A stretch of DNA of 64,000 bases from Anaerolineae bacterium (lineage in GTDB: Bacteria > Chloroflexota > Anaerolineae > DUEN01). The stretch spans positions 297,704-361,703 of the forward strand of contig JANXBS010000001.1 of assembly GCA_025060615.1 (NCBI GenBank). The letters run 5' to 3'. Below the pieces are notes generated by a model, which worked only from the letters and a program-made list of their open reading frames with translations, did not search any database and was not told the origin of the DNA. A program made the position numbers and the translations under genes. Of this stretch, positions 1 through 7,375 are shown one piece after another (position 1 is the stretch's first letter; each line of letters begins with the position of its first letter).

Positions 1-368
1 TGGGCCAGATGATTGCTATGCGCTATGGATCGGTTCCCGTGGTGCGCGCCACCGGGGGCCTGGCCGATACGGTGAAGGACTACAACCCACGCTCGGATGA
101 GGGAAATGGCTTTTCCTTCGAGCCGTACGATGCGATGGCGCTCTACACCACCCTGGTACGGGCGGTGGAGACTTACAAGTACCGCGACGTGTGGTGCAAG
201 CTGATGCTGCGAGGGATGAGCGCTGACTTCTCGTGGGAGCGCTCCGCCCAAAAATACGTAGACCTCTACTACCGCGCAATTGCCATTCGGCGCGGGGCAC
301 ATCGTCCAGAGGAGTATGGGGTGCTACGCCATAAGGGGACAGCGGAGCGAATGAGCGGTGTGGAATAG
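1..368 (+). CDS. glgA: Glycogen/starch synthase, C-terminal fragment
   Basis: This is the last ~122 codons of a gene that begins outside the window; the reading frame is open from base 3. GlgA (GT5, GT-B fold) transfers glucose from ADP-glucose or UDP-glucose to the growing alpha-1,4-glucan in the cytoplasm. The fragment carries the C-terminal GT5 signature: MRYGSVPVVRATGGLADTV, where the conserved R-x-G-x-x-P-x-V-R-x-T-G-G-L block binds the nucleotide sugar, followed by the GNGFSF segment and the terminal helix with DFSWERSAQKYVDLY. The gene ends 8 bp before the GalT-like gene on the same strand, so the two are probably cotranscribed. The start, promoter and N-terminal domain cannot be seen. 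Confidence 0.9.
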   Translation, partial: GQMIAMRYGSVPVVRATGGLADTVKDYNPRSDEGNGFSFEPYDAMALYTTLVRAVETYKYRDVWCKLMLRGMSADFSWERSAQKYVDLYYRAIAIRRGAHRPEEYGVLRHKGTAERMSGVE

Positions 369-376
369 GGGGCATC

Positions 377-1522
377 GTGAGGAGAGCAACGGAATTCGAG
401 AAAACGCGGGAGCCCTTGGCGGAACCACTGCCGGAAATCGTCCCGGGGATTGTTAACTTGCCGCAGATGGTAGCCGAGCTACCCGATGGAGCGGCTAACC
501 GGTTCCGTCGCATCTTTCACGTCAGCGAGACGATCGGCCACCTGAGCCCGCCGGAGTCCATGCACGCCTGGATCAAGGGCTACTTCGGTTCCGTGGATGT
601 GGTGGTTGCCCAGCGCATCATCAAGATCACGAACTTGGTGACATTAGAAGGAGCCCTCTTCAACGAGTTGCGGGCACGTCGGCCGATGGAAGCGCGCGCT
701 CCCAGCGATCTGGTGACCGAGGCCCGCACAAAACGGGGCGATCCCTTCTGTCATCCGGAATTAGGTACGCCGGATGATATCTTCGGTCGCGTGCGTGGGA
801 AATACTGCATCACTGCGTCCAACATCGCCAAGTATGATGGCTTCCATGGTCTGGTGATCTTCCATGAACATGATCCGCTGGGATTTAATGAGGAGCAGGT
901 GGTTGATTACGTCACCACGGCGCGCGCTTGGGCAGACGAAGTGCTCGCCTGCGATCCACAAGCTCGGTACTTTTTTTTCATGTGGAACTGCCTATGGAAG
1001 GCAGCTGCCAGCATCCTGCATGGACATGCGCAGGTGACCATGACGCGCGATCTTCATTATGCCAAGATCGAGAGTTGGCGCCGCGCAGCCGTAGTCTATC
1101 GTCAAGCCTACGGCCACAATTATTTTGATGACCTTTTCCTGGCGCACGCTGATCTGGGTTTGGCCTTTCAGGTCGGGGATGTACGGGTGATCGCTTATCT
1201 GACGCCCGTCAAGGAACGGGAGACCTTGCTTATTGCGCCCACGCTGACCGAGAGCCTCAAGCGGGCGCTATATCAGGCTCTCGCCTGTTTTCGCGATCAG
1301 ATGGGAGTGCTCAGCTTTAATGTCGCTCTCTATCTGCCACCTCTGATCCCAGCACCTGAGGATTGGTCTGACTTTCCGGCGATCTTTCGTCTGGTAGACC
1401 GCGGCGACCCAGTCAACCGCACGGCCGATATTGGCGCTATGGAGCTATATGCGGCCAACGTCATCGGCACCGATCCATTCTACGTAGCCAACGAGATGCG
1501 CAAAGCCTTCGGGATCGCATGA
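377..1522 (+). CDS. Galactose-1-phosphate uridylyltransferase-like (HIT superfamily) protein
   Basis: A 381-residue protein starting at GTG, 8 bp after glgA. The motif HGHAQ at residues 215-219 matches the H-x-H-x-Q nucleotidyl-transfer signature of the GalT/HIT superfamily, with the second His expected to form the nucleotidyl-enzyme intermediate. Length fits GalT, but classical enzymes have HPHxQ, and I do not see the usual Cys zinc ligands clearly, so the exact substrate is uncertain: it could be GalT, an ADP-glucose phosphorylase-like enzyme, or a relative. Its position behind glycogen synthase suggests a role in sugar-nucleotide supply or salvage for glycogen. A perfect inverted repeat 18 bp past the stop ends the unit. 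Confidence 0.7.
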   Translation: MRRATEFEKTREPLAEPLPEIVPGIVNLPQMVAELPDGAANRFRRIFHVSETIGHLSPPESMHAWIKGYFGSVDVVVAQRIIKITNLVTLEGALFNELRARRPMEARAPSDLVTEARTKRGDPFCHPELGTPDDIFGRVRGKYCITASNIAKYDGFHGLVIFHEHDPLGFNEEQVVDYVTTARAWADEVLACDPQARYFFFMWNCLWKAAASILHGHAQVTMTRDLHYAKIESWRRAAVVYRQAYGHNYFDDLFLAHADLGLAFQVGDVRVIAYLTPVKERETLLIAPTLTESLKRALYQALACFRDQMGVLSFNVALYLPPLIPAPEDWSDFPAIFRLVDRGDPVNRTADIGAMELYAANVIGTDPFYVANEMRKAFGIA

Positions 1523-1539
1523 ATGTCTCTCGTCTAAGC

Positions 1540-1571
1540 AGAAGAGGCCACCCTTTAGGGTGGCCTCTTCT
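1540..1571 (+). terminator. Intrinsic terminator-like hairpin after the GalT-like gene
   Basis: A perfect 14-bp stem (AGAAGAGGCCACCC with GGGTGGCCTCTTCT) with a TTTA loop lies 18 bp past the stop. The stem's own 3' end (CTTCT) supplies only a weak T tract. It also lies 50 bp past the end of the convergent small gene and may serve both strands. Confidence 0.8.
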
Positions 1572-1620
1572 ATCGCAGTGGTGGATCTTTGATCAGCGAG
1601 AGCTCACGATGCTTCCTGGA

Positions 1621-1998
1621 TCAGGCAGGGATGGGCTCTCGTTCTTTGACTGCCTGAATCTTAGAGGAAGCCTTGCGGGTTTCACGCTCTTTCAGATAGA
1701 CCTCTACCTCCCGCCGCGCCTTTTCAAACTCTTTAAGCAGCTCTTCATCGCTGAGTTTAAGCCCAGCGATAGTACGCTGGGCACAAGCGGTGCACCCCAA
1801 GGAAGCCTTATAACTTCCCATATCACAGTTCAAGCAATCACATAGGCGGATCATCATATAGGAAAAGGCGATCGTGTCAAGTGAGCCATCTGGCTGGGCG
1901 GCCACCCGCTCCACTAGAGCTCGCCAGGCCTCGCCTCTTAAGTTCTTCAGCGCAGCGATACTGCGGTATGGGAACAGGATCTCACTTTGAGGATACAT
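1621..1998 (-). CDS. Small Cys-rich protein, unknown function
   Basis: About 125 residues. The frame is open upstream to a TTG at 2031, but that codon lies between the -10 box (2040-2035) and the expected transcript start near 2028. I therefore place the start at the ATG at 1998, which has GGAGG 11 bp upstream. The centre carries CxCxxC-x10-CxxC (LCDCLNCDMGSYK then GCTACAQ), suggesting a zinc or Fe-S site. The C-terminal third is a charged helix rich in Glu, Lys and Arg (LSDEELLKEFEKARREVEV). No transmembrane segment or signal peptide is visible. It is divergent from the EF-G-like gene and shares its promoter region. I do not recognise the family. Confidence 0.6.
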   Translation of the reverse strand: MYPQSEILFPYRSIAALKNLRGEAWRALVERVAAQPDGSLDTIAFSYMMIRLCDCLNCDMGSYKASLGCTACAQRTIAGLKLSDEELLKEFEKARREVEVYLKERETRKASSKIQAVKEREPIPA

Positions 1999-2034
1999 AC
2001 CAACCCATCCCTCCGAACGCAAGATTTTCAATAC

Positions 2035-2064
2035 ATAGTAGCACAGCTAAAGCTTACATGTCAA
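2035..2064 (-). promoter_or_regulatory. Sigma-70-type promoter for the small Cys-rich gene
   Basis: On the minus strand TTGACA (2064-2059, perfect -35) is followed by 18 bp and TACTAT (2040-2035, 5 of 6). It sits back-to-back with the EF-G-like gene's promoter, with the two -35 boxes only 5 bp apart. Confidence 0.7.
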
Positions 2065-2069
2065 GCGCG

Positions 2070-2098
2070 TTGACAGTTTGTCCCTTTTCGTTTACAAT
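2070..2098 (+). promoter_or_regulatory. Sigma-70-type promoter for the EF-G-like gene
   Basis: TTGACA (2070-2075, perfect) and TACAAT (2093-2098, 5 of 6) with an ideal 17-bp spacer. The expected transcript start is near 2105, giving a leader of about 80 nt that contains a nested hairpin. Confidence 0.8.
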
Positions 2099-2108
2099 GG
2101 ATACGTTA

Positions 2109-2155
2109 AGCCGCCGGTCTTCCGGCCTACATCTTAGCCGGAAACACAGGCGGCT
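2109..2155 (+). promoter_or_regulatory. Nested hairpin in the 5' leader of the EF-G-like mRNA
   Basis: AGCCGCC (2109-2115) pairs with GGCGGCT (2149-2155), and inside it TTCCGGC (2120-2126) pairs with GCCGGAA (2137-2143). The two 7-bp helices are coaxial with small internal loops. The structure fills most of the leader and ends about 20 nt before the AAGGAGG ribosome-binding site. No known riboswitch class is recognised. Confidence 0.5.
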
Positions 2156-2187
2156 GCCTTTAGGATAGGGAATTTTAAGGAGGATCC

Positions 2188-4263
2188 ATGGCAAAGTATA
2201 CGGGTGAACGGCTCCGTAATGTGGCACTTCTGGGACACGGAGGCTCGGGCAAAACCTCGTTGGCCGAGGCGATCCTGTTTAACAGTGGTGGCACCAGCCG
2301 ACTAGGGCGAGTCGAGGACGGCACTACCGTCTCGGACTGGGATCCGGAGGAACAGCGGCGCCGTATCTCCATTAATACGTCCATCCTGCCGAGCGAATGG
2401 CAGGGCTATAAGCTCAACATCCTGGATACACCAGGCTATATGGACTTCATTGGCGAGGTGATCAGCGCGGTGCGTGTGGCTGACGGTGCAGTGATCGTCC
2501 TGGACGCTGTTTCTGGCGTCGAAGTGGGCACGGAGGCTGTCTGGGGATATGCCAATGAGCGCTCGCTACCTCGTCTAGCCTTTATCAACAAGATGGACCG
2601 TGAGAACGCCTCTTTTGATGGCGTAATTAAGCAATTGCGCGAGGCTTTCACAGGGAATATCGTGCCCTTGCAGCTCCCGATCGGTGCCGAGTCGAACTTC
2701 CGTGGAGTGGTAGACCTAGTGGAGCGCAAAGCATACTTGGGCTCTAGCCGTGAGCCGACCGAGGTGCCAGCTGACCTGATCGACGCGGTGGAGGAGGCCC
2801 GCTTTCAATTGGTGGAGGTGGCGGCTGAGAGCGATGATGAGCTGATTATGAAATACCTGGAGGGTGGGGAGCTCACCTCTGAAGAGATACGGCGCGGCTT
2901 GAGCGCTGGTGTTCACAAGGGAGATGTCATCCTTGTGCTCTGCGGTTCCGCTTTGAACAATCTAGGCATTCATGCCCTAATGCGTGCCATCGTTGACTAC
3001 TTGCCGTCTCCTCTAGAAGCACCTAAAGAACCGGCTACCATCCCTGCTACCGGAGAAGAGACCTTTGTAACGCCCGATCCTAACGGTCCCGTGGCAGCCC
3101 TGGTTTTCAAGACCATGGCAGATCCTTTCGTGGGCAAGCTGACGTATTTCCGGGTTATGTCGGGCAAGGTACTCTCAGATAGCCGGCTCTACAATCCACG
3201 CGCCGGCCAAGAGGAACGGATTGGCCAAGTCTTTATGGTGCGCGGCAAAGAGCAGATTGGCGTGGAAGAGGTCGTAGCGGGAGACCTGGGAGCTGTCGCC
3301 AAGCTGACCCAGACGCTAACAGGAGACACTCTGTGCGATCGCAGCAATCCATACGTGTTTAGGCCCATCGTCTTCCCGCATCCGCTGTACGAGGTCGCTG
3401 TTAACCCCAAGACCAAGGCTGATTCAGCTAAGATGGGTACCTCCCTTACCCGTTTGATCGAGGAGGATCCCACATTGCAGTGGCGACAGGAGCCCTCTAC
3501 CCGTCAGACGATCTTAGCCGGCTTGGGAGAGACGCACATTGATGTAGCTGTGCGTCGGCTGGAGTCTAAATTCGGCGTGGGTGTGACGACCGAAACCCCA
3601 AAGGTCCCCTATCGCGAGACGATCTCTAAGATCGCTACGGCCCAATATCGGCACAAGAAGCAGACGGGCGGCGCTGGGCAGTTTGCGGAGGTGCATCTGC
3701 GAGTCGAGCCTTTGGAGCGTGGCAAAGGGTTCGAATATGTAAACGAAGTTTTCGGCGGCGCCATCTCCAGCAGCTTCATCCCGTCTATTGAAAAGGGTAT
3801 TCGCCAGGTGATGGAGCAAGGAGTGATCGCCGGGTATCCGGTGGTGGATATCAAAGCGGCTGTCTACGATGGGAAGGAGCATCCGGTGGATTCTAAAGAC
3901 ATTGCGTTCCAGATCGCCGGACGCGAGGCCTTTAAGCTGGCAGTTCAACAGGCAGGGCCAATTCTGCTGGAGCCAATCATGAACGTCACGATTACTGTAC
4001 CTGAGCAATACATGGGCGATGTCATGAGCGACCTGAACACCAGGCGAGGACGAGTGCAAGGCATGGAACAGGTGCGCGGCAAGAGCATCGTTCGAGCACA
4101 GGTGCCGTTAGCGGAGATGCAACGATATTCCACTGACCTACGTTCCATAACCCAAGGGCGGGGCGTCTACACGATGGAGTTTTCGCACTACGAGCCGGTG
4201 CCTAGCCACCTTGCGGAGAAGATCATCGCTCAGGCCAAGCAGGAAGCCGAAGCGGAGAGATAA
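2188..4263 (+). CDS. fusA: Elongation factor G-like translational GTPase (EF-G2 type)
   Basis: A 691-residue cytoplasmic GTPase of EF-G length and domain order: G domain, domain II, and domains III-V. The P-loop is GHGGSGKTSL (about residues 16-25), switch II is DTPGY, and the guanine-recognition motif is NKMD. Classical EF-G has AHxDAGKT, so this P-loop places the protein in the EF-G-like/EF-G2 group found in Actinobacteria, Chloroflexota and relatives rather than the canonical translocase. Whether it drives translocation, ribosome recycling or a stress role cannot be told from sequence. It is monocistronic, with AAGGAGG 5 bp before ATG, a strong promoter, a structured leader and its own terminator. 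It is not in a str operon (no rpsL, rpsG or tuf nearby), which fits a second EF-G copy. Confidence 0.9.
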   Translation: MAKYTGERLRNVALLGHGGSGKTSLAEAILFNSGGTSRLGRVEDGTTVSDWDPEEQRRRISINTSILPSEWQGYKLNILDTPGYMDFIGEVISAVRVADGAVIVLDAVSGVEVGTEAVWGYANERSLPRLAFINKMDRENASFDGVIKQLREAFTGNIVPLQLPIGAESNFRGVVDLVERKAYLGSSREPTEVPADLIDAVEEARFQLVEVAAESDDELIMKYLEGGELTSEEIRRGLSAGVHKGDVILVLCGSALNNLGIHALMRAIVDYLPSPLEAPKEPATIPATGEETFVTPDPNGPVAALVFKTMADPFVGKLTYFRVMSGKVLSDSRLYNPRAGQEERIGQVFMVRGKEQIGVEEVVAGDLGAVAKLTQTLTGDTLCDRSNPYVFRPIVFPHPLYEVAVNPKTKADSAKMGTSLTRLIEEDPTLQWRQEPSTRQTILAGLGETHIDVAVRRLESKFGVGVTTETPKVPYRETISKIATAQYRHKKQTGGAGQFAEVHLRVEPLERGKGFEYVNEVFGGAISSSFIPSIEKGIRQVMEQGVIAGYPVVDIKAAVYDGKEHPVDSKDIAFQIAGREAFKLAVQQAGPILLEPIMNVTITVPEQYMGDVMSDLNTRRGRVQGMEQVRGKSIVRAQVPLAEMQRYSTDLRSITQGRGVYTMEFSHYEPVPSHLAEKIIAQAKQEAEAER

Positions 4264-4304
4264 GACCGTTTGTCCCAGGAAGTGATCCCTGGAGAGCTCC
4301 CTGG

Positions 4305-4344
4305 AACGGCCACATGTCTGATGGCATGTGGCCGTTTGTTTCTT
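4305..4344 (+). terminator. Intrinsic terminator after the EF-G-like gene
   Basis: A perfect 12-bp stem, AACGGCCACATG (4305-4316) with CATGTGGCCGTT (4325-4336), with an 8-nt loop and the T-rich tail TGTTTCTT. Confidence 0.85.
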
Positions 4345-4409
4345 GAGCCGATCCGAAGACCTCACCAGATAAGCGAAGGCATTGCCTCCGCCTATAGTAG
4401 TATAGGCTC

Positions 4410-5027
4410 TTAGTTCCACCCAGCCCGCTGGATCGCCAGCGCTGCCTGTAAGTAGCTTATCGCCTCTTGATAGGTGTCTCGCGCTTCTAGAGCTAAGCGC
4501 AGGAAACTGCTGTTGACCTTACCATCTGTCGCCAGAAAGGCCAAAGCACCTAAATAGGTGCACCAGCGCACATAGCTTCCCTTCAGGACGCCGGCCGGAT
4601 CGTACATCAACAAGGGATGTTCGTTGCTAGCGATAATGAAGTGCCCAGGTAGATCGAAATGGGTCACTTCGAAGGCCACGCGCAGATAATCTTCAGGCCC
4701 ACCAGCATAGCGATCTGATGCTTGGCGCATCACAGCTTCCAGATCAAAGCCGATCTCCTCTAGAAGTGATGGGTAGATCGCCATCCCCCATCGGCGAACC
4801 ATCTGGATGCAGCCGTTGTAGCCGATCGGCACCGGCACACACCGATCAGCCAGACCTGCCGGTAATTGGATGATCACCTGGCGTTGCTCCAAAGTCCCCT
4901 CTTCGTTGACCGACCAATATGTCACTTGCCAGTCTTCGGTAGGGAAGAGACCGGGCAGATTGTTCAAGACCAATGCTTCAGGCTCAGCTCTGCTACGTCT
5001 TACCGTGTTCCCTGCTCGCTTTCCCAT
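4410..5027 (-). CDS. Hypothetical protein, 205 aa
   Basis: I do not recognise this family. Translation from ATG at 5027 has a good purine-rich site (GGAGAGGGGGAG) directly upstream. The first 16 residues are basic (MGKRAGNTVRRSRAEP) but lack a hydrophobic stretch, so it is probably cytoplasmic. The rest is a mixed alpha/beta sequence with several aromatic residues and a helical, Ala-rich C terminus. It lies 67 bp downstream of the dioxygenase-like lipoprotein gene on the same strand and may be cotranscribed with it. Codon use matches the neighbours, and it faces the EF-G-like gene convergently. Confidence 0.6.
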   Translation of the reverse strand: MGKRAGNTVRRSRAEPEALVLNNLPGLFPTEDWQVTYWSVNEEGTLEQRQVIIQLPAGLADRCVPVPIGYNGCIQMVRRWGMAIYPSLLEEIGFDLEAVMRQASDRYAGGPEDYLRVAFEVTHFDLPGHFIIASNEHPLLMYDPAGVLKGSYVRWCTYLGALAFLATDGKVNSSFLRLALEARDTYQEAISYLQAALAIQRAGWN

Positions 5028-5094
5028 CTCCCCCTCTCCTAACTGCCACTCCCGTGTTGAGGCCGAGACCCTCTAGAAGGTGAAGCTGGCCCCT

Positions 5095-5913
5095 TTACCG
5101 CACTGCCAAATCGTTATCGTGTTGGTTGATATCGGCTACCGGATAGTAGGGACCTTCCGCCTGAGGCGGCGTGGGCCTGCGCGCGCCAGAACCAACATCC
5201 AGCACTATGTCTCGTTGTCCCAACAACACCGGTCGTCCCCACGCGTCGGTGGCGGCAATTAACTCCACAAAAAGCAGGTCACCGTTCCTACCAGCCGCTC
5301 GGAAGATGCCCTCACGCTCCACCTCGGCTTGGTCCATTGCAAAGTAAAACTGTGTAGTCAAAAGCTCTTGTCCCTCTCGTTTCACTTTGACATGAATATG
5401 CCGTGGGCGAGGCGAATAGCGGCCCGGTACAATGGTGCGGAACATATATAGGCCTTGTTCGTCAGTTATGGCAGTGCCAAAGAACTGAAAAGCCTTGTCG
5501 CGTTGCTCGGTGAATGGGGCTCTCGGGTGGTCATAAATGCCATTTGCATCGGTCTGCCAAATCACTACTGTGACACCGGCAATTGGGGTCCCTGCTTTGT
5601 CAGTCACCTGGCCATAGAGCAATAGGAGCTCGCCTTGAGCGACTTGCGGTGGAGCTGGGAAAGCAGACAAAACAAGCCTCTGCAGAGACAAGGGGCTTGG
5701 TGATAATGATCCTTGGGACATAGTTTCAGGGGTTATAGTGAGTTGTGCAGGAGCAGAGCTCTGTCTATGAGTGGGTGTCACTGGAGGAGATGAAGGGGTG
5801 AGAGCCTGCTCTGTCAGCGTTGGATAAGAGATAGGCATTACCGTGCAGCTCGTCATCCCCAGTGCTATCAAAATGATCCACCTTAGCCAACGCGACATCA
5901 AAAAGTAGCTCAT
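5095..5913 (-). CDS. Exported intradiol ring-cleavage dioxygenase-like lipoprotein
   Basis: A 272-residue protein with an N-terminal hydrophobic segment (residues 9-20) and a plausible lipobox ending at Cys23 (GMTSC), then a Ser/Pro/Thr-rich linker to about residue 80. The core resembles the protocatechuate/catechol dioxygenase beta-sandwich. The four non-haem Fe(III) ligands are in place: Tyr127 (NGIYDH), Tyr166 (PGRYSP), and His172 and His174 (RPRHIHVKV). In the family an EGPYYP...DNDL segment normally precedes the core; here it lies at residues 253-269, at the extreme C terminus, like a circular permutation. It presumably acts outside the membrane on an aromatic diol, or is a structural relative. 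Substrate is unknown. The 4410-5027 gene follows in the same direction. Confidence 0.75.
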   Translation of the reverse strand: MSYFLMSRWLRWIILIALGMTSCTVMPISYPTLTEQALTPSSPPVTPTHRQSSAPAQLTITPETMSQGSLSPSPLSLQRLVLSAFPAPPQVAQGELLLLYGQVTDKAGTPIAGVTVVIWQTDANGIYDHPRAPFTEQRDKAFQFFGTAITDEQGLYMFRTIVPGRYSPRPRHIHVKVKREGQELLTTQFYFAMDQAEVEREGIFRAAGRNGDLLFVELIAATDAWGRPVLLGQRDIVLDVGSGARRPTPPQAEGPYYPVADINQHDNDLAVR

Positions 5914-6036
5914 CTCGTTTTCACCTTAACCACCAGAAGGAATCCTTGATTCATAGCTAGTCACGAATCCGTCTCTATCCTGAGGCAAGTGCTAGCAGTA
6001 GTGGTCGCATACTGAGGAACTCATATATCTAGTGCG

Positions 6037-6112
6037 TGGCGCCCCCAGCAGGATTCGAACCTGCGACCTGCGGATTAGAAGTCCGTCGCTCTATCCTCTG
6101 AGCTATGGGGGC
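6037..6112 (-). tRNA. tRNA-Arg (anticodon UCU)
   Basis: Read on the minus strand, this is a complete cloverleaf. The acceptor stem GCCCCCA pairs with TGGGGGC; the D arm is GCTC/GAGC; the anticodon loop CTTCTAA has anticodon TCT; the T arm is GCAGG-TTCGAAT-CCTGC. Discriminator is G and the CCA end is encoded (6039-6037). One A-C mismatch lies at the top of the anticodon stem. It would read AGA/AGG codons. The gene begins only 12 bp after a terminator-like hairpin. Confidence 0.95.
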
Positions 6113-6124
6113 ATCGCTTCGAAC

Positions 6125-6151
6125 AAAAAAGCTACCGGTTTCACCGGCAGC
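6125..6151 (-). terminator. Intrinsic terminator of the polysaccharide operon
   Basis: On the minus strand GCTGCCGGT-GAA-ACCGGTAGC (one mismatch in a 9-bp stem) is followed by TTTTTTG. It lies about 230 bp past the heptose-kinase gene and 12 bp before tRNA-Arg, so it could also attenuate transcription into the tRNA. Confidence 0.75.
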
Positions 6152-6182
6152 CTACCCTTCAAGCAAGCCCCCGCCGTGCCGT

Positions 6183-6261
6183 GTGCCAATGGGTTTTGAA
6201 CCTGCTCACGCAGGTGGGAGCCTGCTGAGAGTTCCTGTCTTGCCGCTCTATGGGCTATCAC
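6183..6261 (-). pseudogene. Possible degenerate tRNA remnant
   Basis: On the minus strand the sequence has tRNA-like parts in the right order: TAGCCCA...TAGAGC resembling a D arm with a shortened loop, a 7-nt loop CTCAGCA (would-be anticodon CAG) in an imperfect 5-bp stem, a CCTGC/GCAGG variable-type hairpin, and GGTTCAAAA resembling a T loop. Several stem pairs are broken, so it would not fold as a working tRNA. It lies between the heptose-kinase gene and tRNA-Arg in a 270-bp gene-free stretch. This could be chance; a covariance-model search would decide. Confidence 0.3.
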
Positions 6262-6382
6262 ATTCCCCCCCAGACGGCCGGCCCCCTATGGATCTTGTGT
6301 TGGCTCAAAACGCTTCTTTGGCATCACGGGCACCGCAGGGTATTTCTACAATACCATAACTTCCCTCAACTGGCAAATGCCC

Positions 6383-7375
6383 TCATTTTTCGGAGGCCAG
6401 AGCGGCAGCTAGCTCCACCGGTGATACGGTCACGTTGCCCATCCGACGCACCACTAGGCCCGCCGCCCGGTTAGCTAAAAGCGCAGCTGTTTCTATCTCT
6501 ATCCCTGCCGCCAGCGCTAAGGTCATCACGGCGATCACGGTATCCCCAGCTCCTGTCACATCGAACACCTCTGAGCGATTGGCGGCCGGCAAATGTAAAA
6601 TCGGCCGCCCTCGCACAGCCACGGTCATCCCATCCGGCCCGCGCGTGATGACCAATGTCTTCACGCTAATCGCCGACAATAGCCGACCGGCTGCCCACTC
6701 GAAATCGGCATCGGTGTTTAGCGAAACCTCTAGCTGGGCTTCAGCTTCTGCCCGATTGCACTTTACCAGGTCAAATCCACGAAAGGCGCTCAGCCTTCCC
6801 TGCGAATCCGCCGTCATCAGAATGCCACGTGCGCCCGCCACCGCCCGCGCCGTCTCCACTAGGGCCGGCACCACTACACCGGAACCGTAATCGGAGATGA
6901 GCAGTGCATGGGCTCCTTCTGATAGCCGCTCGATGTGGGCTTGCAGCGCCGTCAGTACCTCGCCCGTCACTGGCCGGCGATCCACTCGATCGATACGTGC
7001 CAGGTGCTGAGCGAAGATCAACGAGCCTTCGGCCACGATACGGGTTTTCACCGTGGTGCAGCGCGTCGGGTCCACAACCACTCCCTCTACATCTAACCCT
7101 GCCGCCGCCATCTGATCGATCAAACTACGGCCAGCTGCATCGTCCCCTACCACACCTATCACACTCGCCCGCCCTTTCAGCGCAACCACGTTGTGCGCCG
7201 GATTCGCTGCGCCTCCCAGGACTGTAAAGCTGCGCACGTATTCCAGCACCGGGACCGGAGCTTCTCGGCTCAAGCGCGTCGCCCGCCCTACCATGTATTC
7301 GTCTAAAATCAGGTCCCCAACGACTACAATTCGATATCCAGCCAACCGGCTGACCAACTCTGCCGCCGCTGTCAC
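6383..7375 (-). CDS. rfaE1: PfkB-family kinase, HldE/RfaE1-type heptose-7-phosphate kinase
   Basis: About 330 residues, the length of the stand-alone kinase domain of HldE. It is predicted to phosphorylate D-glycero-beta-D-manno-heptose 7-phosphate at C1 in ADP-heptose synthesis. PfkB hallmarks: an N-terminal VVVGDLILDEY strand, a LGGAANPAHN glycine block, and the C-terminal catalytic motif DVTGAGDTV with the base Asp in GAGD. The cytidylyl/adenylyltransferase half of HldE is absent. I chose GTG at 7375, which gives a GTGA overlap with the preceding gene's stop; a TTG one codon upstream is possible. It is the last gene of the operon. Other PfkB sugar kinases remain possible, but the heptosyltransferase-type neighbour supports the heptose assignment. 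Confidence 0.8.
   Translation of the reverse strand: MTAAAELVSRLAGYRIVVVGDLILDEYMVGRATRLSREAPVPVLEYVRSFTVLGGAANPAHNVVALKGRASVIGVVGDDAAGRSLIDQMAAAGLDVEGVVVDPTRCTTVKTRIVAEGSLIFAQHLARIDRVDRRPVTGEVLTALQAHIERLSEGAHALLISDYGSGVVVPALVETARAVAGARGILMTADSQGRLSAFRGFDLVKCNRAEAEAQLEVSLNTDADFEWAAGRLLSAISVKTLVITRGPDGMTVAVRGRPILHLPAANRSEVFDVTGAGDTVIAVMTLALAAGIEIETAALLANRAAGLVVRRMGNVTVSPVELAAALASEK

Noticed and set aside
2188..4263. Shadow frames inside the EF-G-like gene (several of 60-180 codons)
   Set aside because: Antisense or alternative-frame artefacts of GC-rich coding sequence, without ribosome-binding sites or similarity.
6105..6474. Plus-strand frames across the tRNA and operon end
   Set aside because: They overlap tRNA-Arg, the terminator and the tRNA-like remnant, with no ribosome-binding site or family match.
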